Source: Bacteroidota bacterium (GTDB lineage Bacteria > Bacteroidota > Ignavibacteria > Ignavibacteriales > Ignavibacteriaceae). Taken from it: a stretch of 8,737 nucleotides of DNA. Every line of letters starts with the position of its first letter. The first letter of the stretch is position 1. The stretch lies in assembly GCA_021793635.1 (NCBI GenBank), contig JAJYSI010000114.1, positions 1 to 8,737 of the forward strand, in the 5' to 3' direction. Below, piece after piece: positions 1 through 5,228 of this stretch. Made by a program: the position numbers and the translations under genes. The notes below the pieces were generated by a model, which worked only from the letters and a program-made list of their open reading frames with translations, did not search any database and was not told the origin of the DNA.

Positions 1-514
1 TGCCGGTGCGCAAAAAAATATGGGACCTTCCGGGGTTACATTAGTTATTATCAGAAAAGATTTGCTTGAGCGCAGCTCAGATTCGCTCCACACGATGCTG
101 AATTATAAAATACATGCTGAAAATAATTCAATGTATAACACACCTTCTACATTTGGTATTTACATTATCGGGTTGGTTGCTAAATGGTTGAAGAAAAACG
201 GCGGACTTGAAGCAATGTATAAGACAAACAAAGAAAAGGCAGAAATTCTTTACAACTGCATTGATGGAAGCAACGGTTATTACAAAGGACATGCACAAAA
301 AGACAGCCGTTCCTTAATGAACGTTACGTTTAATCTTGCAACCGAAGAATTGGAAAAGAAACTGATTTCAGAGGCAACAGCCGCAGGATTTGACGGTGTA
401 AAGGGGCATCGATCAGTCGGTGGTTTACGCGCTTCTATTTACAATGCTTTCCCTAAGAAAGGTATTGAAGAATTTGTTAAATTCATGAAAGAATTTCAAG
501 CTAAGAACGGTTAA
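1..514 (+). CDS. serC: Phosphoserine aminotransferase, C-terminal part (5' end cut by window)
   Basis: SerC is a PLP enzyme that converts 3-phosphohydroxypyruvate and glutamate to phosphoserine in serine biosynthesis, and in many bacteria also serves vitamin B6 synthesis. The reading frame is open from base 2. It begins AGAQKN-MGPSG, the segment holding the Schiff-base lysine (codon 14-16) as in E. coli SerC AGAQKN-IGP. The C-terminal domain carries the family motif HRSVGGLRASIYNAFP close to the end and finishes on the usual short helix before TAA at 512-514. About 170 of the roughly 360 residues expected are present, so the N-terminal half lies outside the window; the ATG at 20 is an internal Met, not a start. 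A MITE-like element begins only 6 bases after the stop codon. Identification rests on motif recognition and is confident. Confidence 0.95.
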   Translation, partial: AGAQKNMGPSGVTLVIIRKDLLERSSDSLHTMLNYKIHAENNSMYNTPSTFGIYIIGLVAKWLKKNGGLEAMYKTNKEKAEILYNCIDGSNGYYKGHAQKDSRSLMNVTFNLATEELEKKLISEATAAGFDGVKGHRSVGGLRASIYNAFPKKGIEEFVKFMKEFQAKNG

Positions 515-520
515 TTATTA

Positions 521-617
521 ACTCATGTTACGCAGACATTTCAAATATAAAGAAAGTGAAGTGCAAAACCTCGGAGGTTTCTCACTATGTAATAATAACC
601 TTTTGCGTAAGGTGACT
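521..617 (+). mobile_element. MITE-like inverted-repeat element, copy 1
   Basis: This non-coding element starts ACTCATGTTACGCAGA and ends TGCGTAAGGTGACT. The two ends are imperfect terminal inverted repeats; the shared core is TTACGCA / TGCGTAA. In the middle is the palindrome AAACCTC-G-GAGGTTT (566-580). It matches copy 2 at 4943-5059 almost base for base, apart from an internal deletion of about 19 bases. TTATTA occurs on both sides (515-520 and 617-622) and might be a target duplication. However, TTATT also follows the solo end at 5146, so it may belong to the element instead. No transposase is encoded, so any mobility would have to be supplied in trans. It directly follows serC and may provide serC with a transcript end. 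Confidence 0.7.
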
Positions 618-640
618 TATTAAATTTGTAAAATTTATAC

Positions 641-663
641 GGGGCGAAGGTTCACTTCGCCCC
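641..663. repeat. GC-rich perfect hairpin upstream of lipoprotein gene
   Basis: GGGGCGAAG (641-649) and CTTCGCCCC (655-663) form a perfect 9-bp stem with a 5-base loop GTTCA. It stands out from very AT-rich flanks and ends about 15 bases before the ribosome binding site of the lipoprotein gene. No T-run follows on the plus strand, so it is not a classical intrinsic terminator in that direction. It could be a dispersed palindromic (REP-like) unit, a late terminator for serC, or a 5' leader hairpin of the lipoprotein mRNA. Confidence 0.6.
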
Positions 664-686
664 ACATTTAAAAAGTCGAGGTGTTA

Positions 687-1112
687 ATGAAATACGCTGT
701 TATGTTTCTACTTGCTTTCGCATTTGTTTTTTCTGCCTGCTCAAAAAAAACAGAAACTAAGCTTGAGGCTTTTAGCCCTGAGGCATTTGCATATAACATG
801 GGCGACAGTTCTGAAGTTGATGCAACGACGCGCGTAAAAGGTTTTGAGCAGAAGCAAGAAAACGGATTATATAAAGCGACAATAGCATACGAAATTGATC
901 TTGTAACTCCCGCAAAGGACACTGTAAAATCTTTGTTAAGCAGAGTTGTTGACCGATCAAAGAAAGAAAAAATGACTGATACTCCTTTGGAAGCGCAATT
1001 CGATTTGGACTCAACTTACAAAAACGGCAATTACAATTTGATATACAGGATAAAAGATGTGAACTCAGGTCAGACGGCAACATCTACTGCAAGTTTTGAT
1101 TTAGGCAATTAG
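687..1112 (+). CDS. Small lipoprotein of unknown function
   Basis: I do not recognise a family. The ATG at 687 is preferred over the in-frame GTG at 681 because the GAGG of 678-681 is then correctly spaced as ribosome binding site. The product is 141 residues. It opens with MKY, a hydrophobic stretch (residues 4-15) and a lipobox F-S-A-C with Cys18, indicating export, lipidation and anchoring by signal peptidase II. The mature part is polar and alternates short beta-prone stretches (KATIAYEIDL, NLIYRIKDV, TSTASFDL), suggesting a small beta-sandwich domain; no catalytic motif is visible. The gene stands alone on its strand and converges on the DUF2203 gene with 4 bases between the stop codons. 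The lipoprotein call is firm; the function is unknown. Confidence 0.8.
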   Translation: MKYAVMFLLAFAFVFSACSKKTETKLEAFSPEAFAYNMGDSSEVDATTRVKGFEQKQENGLYKATIAYEIDLVTPAKDTVKSLLSRVVDRSKKEKMTDTPLEAQFDLDSTYKNGNYNLIYRIKDVNSGQTATSTASFDLGN

Positions 1113-1116
1113 ATTT

Positions 1117-1497
1117 TCAGAGAAATTCTTCAGGGATTAATTTTCTGCCCGTATAGCCGGCATCTAGATTGTGGTAATATTTTATTTCATCTTCATCGCT
1201 TCGCCAGCAAAGCAATACATCTCTGCCATTTATTAATGCAGGGAAATCGACTAATCCAAGAGTAAAGCTATAATCTTTATAAAAGCAGCCGATCTCTTCC
1301 AATTCGCCAATAAACCCATTGATATTATCGATCATTCTTTTCGCACGCGGATCATCTTCAATTTTTCCGTCAAGATCATCGGCCAACAGTTTTATTTCTT
1401 TCGAAGTATCGATTATATCTTTAACAATTTTCTTTACTAGGGGTAGAGTTCTTTTTGCTTCAAGAGGAGTGAAATATTTTGTTTCTTCGGTAGTCAT
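1117..1497 (-). CDS. DUF2203 family protein
   Basis: A cytoplasmic protein of 126 residues, full length for DUF2203, a family without an established function. The N-terminal half (about residues 10-70) is helical and charged, starting FTPLEAKRTLPLV, typical of the family. The C-terminal half holds its conserved block: GLVDFPA (81-87), LCWR (96-99), YYHNLDAGYTGR (107-118). The ribosome binding site is weak (AGAAAG before the ATG). TAAGTTTG on the minus strand at 1523-1530 resembles the Bacteroidota -7 box TAnnTTTG, but I see no matching upstream TTG box. The 3' end faces the lipoprotein gene with a 4-base gap and no hairpin between, so the two transcripts probably overlap. Family assignment is fairly sure; the role is not known. 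Confidence 0.85.
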   Translation of the reverse strand: MTTEETKYFTPLEAKRTLPLVKKIVKDIIDTSKEIKLLADDLDGKIEDDPRAKRMIDNINGFIGELEEIGCFYKDYSFTLGLVDFPALINGRDVLLCWRSDEDEIKYYHNLDAGYTGRKLIPEEFL

Positions 1498-1657
1498 TTT
1501 TTCTAACTTTCTAAATACAATTCAAACTTACAATTAATAATGACTAAATTGCACCTATAAATCAAGTGCTAATGAATTGAATCCTTTTGTATGCTAATGC
1601 TTCAAACATGATATAAAACGCGATATTAGTCTCAAAATTTGATTAATTTAGAATTTC

Positions 1658-1815
1658 AAGTTGACCGATAGTTTTTATTTAGGCATTAAAACCGTTAAAA
1701 CGGTTAATAAATAAGATTTTATGTTATGCAACCCACGACTTGAAGTCGTGGGCTACTTGTTCGAAGCACTTTAGATCAGCCTTTTTAACGGCTTACCTAC
1801 AACGGCGGTCAACTT
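1658..1815. repeat. Composite palindromic intergenic element with 10-bp inverted ends
   Basis: The gap 1498-1853 has no gene; most of its recognisable structure is this element. It is bounded by AAGTTGACCG (1658-1667) and its exact reverse complement CGGTCAACTT (1806-1815). Between them lie the inverted repeat AACCGTTAAAACGGTT (1690-1705), a larger palindrome at 1732-1752, and TTTTTAACGGC on the right side. The right side read on the minus strand gives GCCGTTAAAAAGGC, a counterpart of the left CCGTTAAAACGG, so the two halves are related as imperfect mirror images. No open reading frame and no clear target duplication are seen. It ends 38 bases upstream of the thioredoxin-like gene. It could be a MITE or a composite REP-type element. 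Confidence 0.6.
1732..1752. repeat. Perfect 10-bp inverted repeat at the centre of the composite element
   Basis: CCCACGACTT (1732-1741) and AAGTCGTGGG (1743-1752) are exact reverse complements separated by a single G, flanked by GCAA and CTAC. With a one-base spacer it would fold as a slightly smaller RNA hairpin or act as a cruciform. Similar GTGGG/CCCAC palindromes recur as dispersed units in many bacterial genomes; whether this one does here needs the whole genome. Confidence 0.7.
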
Positions 1816-1853
1816 AAGTTAGAATATTATTTTTATTTAACCGGAGCAATTAC

Positions 1854-2465
1854 ATGGCACATCAGTTTTTTATTGATAGAAGACCGCACAGAGGAATGAC
1901 ATACAGAGAATATATGCAAAGCATCATTGAGGAAATTTCAAATACAAATCCGGAAACTCTTAACGACGAACAGAAAGAAATATTTGAATATAATAAATTA
2001 AATCTTCAAAGAAGCGGAAGGATTGATAAAACTTATATCGTTTCTAAAAATATAGTTAATGCAATTAATAATATAAAAGAGAAACAAATTTGGATGGTGC
2101 TTACTGAAGGTTGGTGTGGCGATTCAGCACAGAACCTTCCCCACATTGCAAAGATTGCGGAAGTGAATCCAAATATCGAATTAAGAATTTTACTAAGGGA
2201 TTCTAATTTAGATATAATTGATTTATATCTAACCAACGGAACGAGAAGCATACCGAAGTTGGCAGCATTCGATGAGGAAGGCAATGAATTGTTTATATGG
2301 GGTCCGCGCCCGAAACAAGCGCAAGAACTACTCAGCAAATTAAAGAGCGAAGGCATTGTAAAACCGGAGCTTTATGAAAAACTTCATCTTTGGTACGGAA
2401 GAAACCGGGGCAAAGAAATTGAAGAGGAATTCTTAGAAATATTTTCACAAGTCGAACAGCAATAA
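1854..2465 (+). CDS. Thioredoxin-like fold protein, single-cysteine (WCGDS) type
   Basis: A cytoplasmic 203-residue protein without a signal peptide. The start is supported by GGAG (1843-1846) 7 bases before the ATG. Residues 1-70 form a charged helical extension. The thioredoxin-like domain follows, with strand KQIWMVLTEGWCGDSAQNLP: W87-C88-G-D-S91 occupies the redox-motif position, with Ser in place of the second Cys, so C88 is the only motif cysteine. Ser-Ile-Pro (132-134) provides the usual cis-proline, followed by strand KLAAFDEEGNELFIWGPRP. The C-terminal tail (160-203) is helical. Proteins of this layout are common, uncharacterised thioredoxin-family members in Bacteroidota and relatives. 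A dithiol reductase mechanism seems unlikely; a monothiol or thiol-binding role is inference. The gene appears monocistronic, with a candidate terminator just after it. Confidence 0.85.
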   Translation: MAHQFFIDRRPHRGMTYREYMQSIIEEISNTNPETLNDEQKEIFEYNKLNLQRSGRIDKTYIVSKNIVNAINNIKEKQIWMVLTEGWCGDSAQNLPHIAKIAEVNPNIELRILLRDSNLDIIDLYLTNGTRSIPKLAAFDEEGNELFIWGPRPKQAQELLSKLKSEGIVKPELYEKLHLWYGRNRGKEIEEEFLEIFSQVEQQ

Positions 2466-2474
2466 TATTTTTCA

Positions 2475-2504
2475 GGGCAGGCATTTGATCTGCCCCGCAC
2501 TTTT
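2475..2504 (+). terminator. Candidate terminator after the thioredoxin-like gene
   Basis: GGGCAG (2475-2480) and CTGCCC (2490-2495) form a 6-bp stem with a 9-base loop, 9 bases after the stop codon; a TTTT run follows at 2501-2504, somewhat distant. A competing pairing exists: GGCAGG (2476-2481) with CCTGCC (2508-2513). A terminator is the simplest reading, of moderate strength. Confidence 0.45.
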
Positions 2505-2589
2505 CACCCTGCCACACTAAAACATTTAAGCCCGCGGTTTATTATTTTGCGCATGCAATTAAAATAGAAAATTTGTGAAAGATGTAAAA

Positions 2590-3705
2590 ATGAAAATAGA
2601 AACTCTTTCTGTACATGCAGGAAGAAAGTCCGATCCGGCAACGGGTGCGGTAACCCCGCCCATTCATTTATCAACAACATTTGAACGCGAAGCAAACGGA
2701 GAATATCCAAAGGGTTATAATTATTCAAGAAGCAACAATCCAAATCGTGAATCACTTGAAATATGTCTTGCACAACTTGAAGGCGGGCAATCGGCTGCGG
2801 CATTTTCATCCGGCTCCGCTTCCGCAATGACTATTTTTCAAGCTCTTTCACCAGGCGATCATATTATTGCTTCTGACGATCTTTACCACGGCACAAGGAA
2901 TCTGATTAAGTTTTTTGAGAAATGGAATATTTCTTCATCCTTTGTTGACATGACAAATATCCGCAATGTTGAAAACGCTCTTAGAAAAAACACAAGGTTA
3001 GTTTGGATTGAAACACCAACTAATCCACTTTTGAAAATTATAGACATAAATAAAATTTCAATTTTGCTTAAGAAGAGAAATATAAAAATTGTTTGTGATA
3101 ACACCTGGGCAACGCCGATACTTCAACAACCGTTTGAACTTGGAGCAGATATTGCGCTTCACGCAACAACAAAGTATATCGGTGGACATAGCGACGTTCT
3201 TGGCGGAGCGGTAATTTCAAAAAAGGATGATGAATTCTTCCAGAAGATACGCGAAATACAAAAATCCGGCGGTGCAGTACCATCGCCATTTGAATGCTGG
3301 CTTGTATTAAGAGGGATTCAAACCTTACCAATACGCATCAGGGCGCAATCCGAAAGTGCAATACAAGTAGCTAAGTTTCTGCATTCGCATAGGAAAGTTG
3401 AGAAAGTATATTACCCGGGATTACCTTCGCATCCAGGGCATAGTATTGCTTCGACTCAAATGAAACTATTCGGCGCCATGATTTCATTCCAGGTAAAGGC
3501 GACGAAGAAAGATGCAATGCGCGTCGCTTCAAAAGTTAAAATATTTGTGCGCGCAACAAGTCTCGGCGGTCCGGAAAGTCTAATCGAGCATCGTGCTTCA
3601 GTTGAAGGACCGAACACAAAAACACCGCAAAATCTTTTACGAATGTCTATAGGGTTGGAGCATCCTGATGATTTAATTGAGGATTTATCAAAGGCATTAA
3701 AATGA
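2590..3705 (+). CDS. PLP-dependent trans-sulfuration enzyme (cystathionine gamma-synthase/lyase family)
   Basis: Member of the Cys/Met metabolism PLP enzyme family (cystathionine gamma-synthase, gamma-lyase, methionine gamma-lyase). I start at ATG 2590, which gives the family's usual opening MKIETLSVHAG; an in-frame GTG at 2575 would add five residues. Numbering from 2590: YSRSNNP with Y45 and R47 contacting the PLP phosphate of the neighbouring subunit; Y99 in DDLYHGT; ETPTNP (141-146); D170 in VCDNTW; Schiff-base lysine K195 in ATTKYIGGHSDVLGG; SLGGPESLIEHR (324-335); R352 in LLRMSIGLEHPDD, which binds the substrate carboxylate. It is 371 residues, near full length, with all catalytic residues present. 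The reaction (making or cleaving cystathionine, or releasing a thiol) cannot be decided from sequence alone. The downstream methyltransferase overlaps by 4 bases. Confidence 0.93.
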   Translation: MKIETLSVHAGRKSDPATGAVTPPIHLSTTFEREANGEYPKGYNYSRSNNPNRESLEICLAQLEGGQSAAAFSSGSASAMTIFQALSPGDHIIASDDLYHGTRNLIKFFEKWNISSSFVDMTNIRNVENALRKNTRLVWIETPTNPLLKIIDINKISILLKKRNIKIVCDNTWATPILQQPFELGADIALHATTKYIGGHSDVLGGAVISKKDDEFFQKIREIQKSGGAVPSPFECWLVLRGIQTLPIRIRAQSESAIQVAKFLHSHRKVEKVYYPGLPSHPGHSIASTQMKLFGAMISFQVKATKKDAMRVASKVKIFVRATSLGGPESLIEHRASVEGPNTKTPQNLLRMSIGLEHPDDLIEDLSKALK

Positions 3706-4316
3706 AAGATAAGATACATTGGTATGACGGGATATTCTATGATAGGATTATAGCGCCAAACCAGGATAAAATGTTTTCGATTATAAAGAATCTTATTCAT
3801 GATGGCAGTAGTGTAATTGACGTTGGCTGCGGAACGGGAAGGCTTTGCTTTCAACTTGCCGATAAATGTTTTAAAGTTACCGGAGTTGATTTATCGTCAA
3901 AAAATATTTTTGTGGCGAATAATATTTTATCAGGGCAGAACTTTTCAAATGTAAATTTTATCCATACTGATGCTTCAGCGCTGACGAAACAATTAGAAGG
4001 AAAATTTGATTACTCTATCATAACTTATGCTATCCATGAGATGCCACCGGAAGAAAGAGTTGCAGTGATTAATCAATTAAAGCTTCTTTCTGATAAAATT
4101 ATCATAGGTGAATACGCAGTTCAAAAAAAATCAAAAATGTGGAATATAGTAAATGAGCTGGTAGAATTTTCCGCCGGTAAAGATCATTATAAAAATTATA
4201 AATTGTTTCTTCGCAGCGGCGGAGTAAATCCGCTTGTTAAACAGTGCGGGTTAAAAATTATCTCCGAAGTTATAAACGAGCCTATTACTTCTCATATCGT
4301 TTTAGCTTCGTTATAA
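3702..4316 (+). CDS. Class I SAM-dependent methyltransferase
   Basis: A soluble 204-residue Rossmann-fold methyltransferase. Motif I is VIDVGCGTG (38-46), the SAM ribose-binding acid is D63 in GVDLS, the adenine-region acid is D90 in FIHTDAS, and the post-motif strand is YSIITYAIHEMPP (104-116). A later strand IIIGEYA (133-139) and a C-terminal SHIVLASL strand complete the core. The substrate is unknown; the overall look is that of generic small-molecule methyltransferases of the UbiE type. The start codon overlaps the stop of the PLP enzyme as ATGA (3702-3705), implying one mRNA and translational coupling. The partnership suggests action on a sulfur or amino-acid metabolite, but that is inference. 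It converges on the OsmC gene with only two bases between the stops. Confidence 0.88.
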   Translation: MKDKIHWYDGIFYDRIIAPNQDKMFSIIKNLIHDGSSVIDVGCGTGRLCFQLADKCFKVTGVDLSSKNIFVANNILSGQNFSNVNFIHTDASALTKQLEGKFDYSIITYAIHEMPPEERVAVINQLKLLSDKIIIGEYAVQKKSKMWNIVNELVEFSAGKDHYKNYKLFLRSGGVNPLVKQCGLKIISEVINEPITSHIVLASL

Positions 4317-4318
4317 AG

Positions 4319-4753
4319 TTAGATTTTCTTTTCTTCAACAATCCGGTATGAGTGCGTCATCTCTACAGCTTTTTGAAGCATCGCCGTAACGCTGCAATAT
4401 TTCGTTTGTGAAAGTTCAATCGCCCGCTCGATATCTTTTACATTCAAATTTTTTCCGTAGAAAACATATTCGAGATCTATTTTTGTAAAAACTTGCGGAT
4501 GTTCATCAGCAACATCTGCTTTAATATTGATCTCGAAATCATCCAGCGGAGTTCTTTTCTTTGAGAGGATTGAGATTACATCGCTTCCGGTGCAGCCTGC
4601 CAATGAAAGAAGAATAAGTTCCTTAGGTCGAATTCCGGCGTTACTTCCGCCAAAATTTTCAGGACCATCCATCGTTACCCAATGGTTTGAATCCGTCTTA
4701 CCTGCAAAAGTAATTCCTTTTATTTGTTTTACATATGCTGTTTTTGTAGACAT
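4319..4753 (-). CDS. OsmC/Ohr family peroxidase
   Basis: A cytoplasmic 144-residue protein of the OsmC family, which reduces organic hydroperoxides with a pair of active-site thiols. The N-terminal strands contain the substrate-side loop GPENFGGSNAGIRPKELIL. E45 and C54 (SLAGCTGSDV) start the long central helix, and the second reactive cysteine C120 sits in TKYCSVTAML, the expected pairing for OsmC/YhfA-type proteins. Length and both cysteines are normal, so it should be active. The ribosome binding site AAGGA (minus strand, 4760-4764) is 6 bases from the ATG. It is transcribed alone and overlaps the methyltransferase transcript tail to tail; no terminator hairpin is visible in the 2-base gap. 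It looks closer to the general OsmC/YhfA branch than to Ohr, with moderate confidence. Confidence 0.92.
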   Translation of the reverse strand: MSTKTAYVKQIKGITFAGKTDSNHWVTMDGPENFGGSNAGIRPKELILLSLAGCTGSDVISILSKKRTPLDDFEINIKADVADEHPQVFTKIDLEYVFYGKNLNVKDIERAIELSQTKYCSVTAMLQKAVEMTHSYRIVEEKKI

Positions 4754-4942
4754 ATTTATTCCTTATTGTTTAAGTGATTTTTATTAATGAACGCAACCGA
4801 TTACAACTTTCATCTCAAAATTAATATATTTCGTTCAATAGGATGCATATGAGCACAAAAGGGTTTATTCGCTTCTCTATTTAGGGATGTTGAATATAAA
4901 TTTTGTCGCGAAGAAGTCGCATAAGCGTCAACTTAAATGATT
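4754..4942. other. Gene-free stretch upstream of osmC
   Basis: No open reading frame or RNA gene is recognised. It must contain the promoter for the OsmC gene on the minus strand, but no convincing -10/-35 pair can be named. GTCAACTTAA (4928-4937) repeats ten bases found at the right end of the composite element (1809-1817 region), possibly a relic of another copy, adjacent to MITE-like copy 2. The remainder of the 475-base gap is covered by the element, repeats and terminator listed next. Confidence 0.5.
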
Positions 4943-5059
4943 ACTCATGTTACGCAGACAATGTCAAATATAAAGGACGTGAAGTGCAAAACCTCCGAGG
5001 TTTAGGAAAACCTCGGAGGTTTCTCATTATGTAATAATAACCTTTTGCGTAAGGTGAGT
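4943..5059 (+). mobile_element. MITE-like inverted-repeat element, copy 2 with target duplication
   Basis: A 117-bp non-coding element with ends ACTCATGTTACGCA and TGCGTAAGGTGAGT: 12 of 14 positions are complementary between the ends. GATT stands directly outside both ends (4939-4942 and 5060-5063), as expected of a 4-bp target-site duplication. The centre is a perfect 15-bp inverted repeat, AAACCTCCGAGGTTT (4989-5003) and AAACCTCGGAGGTTT (5008-5022), around a 4-base loop AGGA; each arm is itself nearly palindromic. It is nearly identical to copy 1 at 521-617 outside the deleted arm. It encodes no protein. The transposase family is not identified. Confidence 0.8.
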
Positions 5060-5106
5060 GATTAGTATTCTTGGAAAAGTGGAGTCATGAAATTAAGTGA
5101 TATTTT

Positions 5107-5130
5107 CCATTATTCCATTATTCCATTATT
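5107..5130. repeat. Octamer tandem repeat CCATTATT x3
   Basis: Three exact head-to-tail copies of CCATTATT (5107-5114, 5115-5122, 5123-5130), partly extended on both sides. The 13-mer TTATTCCATTATT also occurs at 5914-5926 in the next intergenic region. A short simple-sequence repeat with no gene to phase-vary nearby on this strand. Confidence 0.75.
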
Positions 5131-5145
5131 CAAAAGAGTTGTTTC

Positions 5146-5163
5146 TGCGTAAGGTGACTTATT
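5146..5163 (+). repeat. Solitary right end of the MITE-like element
   Basis: TGCGTAAGGTGACTTATT is identical over 18 bases to the right end of copy 1 (604-621) and close to that of copy 2 (5046-5063). No left end of its own is visible; it lies 86 bases beyond copy 2. It could be the remnant of a third copy or the outer end of an older, nested element whose left end is at 4943. Confidence 0.65.
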
Positions 5164-5199
5164 TAAAAAAATATCCCTATATTTTGATACAGGGATATT
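5164..5199 (-). terminator. Intrinsic terminator of the outer membrane protein gene
   Basis: On the minus strand AATATCCCT (5199-5191) pairs with AGGGATATT (5178-5170), extendable with one mismatch, and is followed by a T-run (A-run 5164-5170 on the plus strand). It lies 30 bases after the stop codon of the beta-barrel gene. Stem plus T-tract makes this a textbook intrinsic terminator. Confidence 0.8.
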
Positions 5200-5228
5200 C
5201 AAAAATATTTGTTGAATTTTGAATAAAA

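Noticed and set aside
681..686. GTG at 681 as start of the lipoprotein gene
   Set aside because: It overlaps the GAGGTG ribosome binding site; the ATG at 687 is correctly spaced and gives a normal signal peptide.
2575..2589. GTG at 2575 as start of the PLP enzyme
   Set aside because: The ATG at 2590 matches where family members begin; the five extra residues add nothing recognisable.
2504..2827. Minus-strand open frame of 107 codons over the start of the PLP enzyme
   Set aside because: It is antisense to a gene with a complete set of catalytic motifs and shows no domain of its own; the same holds for the other long antisense frames at 668-922, 2033-2356, 3068-3331, 3456-3854 and 6242-6487.
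4527..4787. Plus-strand open frame opposite the OsmC gene
   Set aside because: The minus-strand OsmC has both catalytic cysteines and a good ribosome binding site; the plus frame is a shadow.
5088..5153. Small 21-codon frame from ATG 5088 through the octamer repeat
   Set aside because: It runs through simple repeats and the solo element end; no ribosome binding site or plausible peptide.
4943..5163. Possible CRISPR array because of repeated palindromic units
   Set aside because: The repeats are inverted, unevenly spaced and differ in type; there are no regular spacers and no cas genes.
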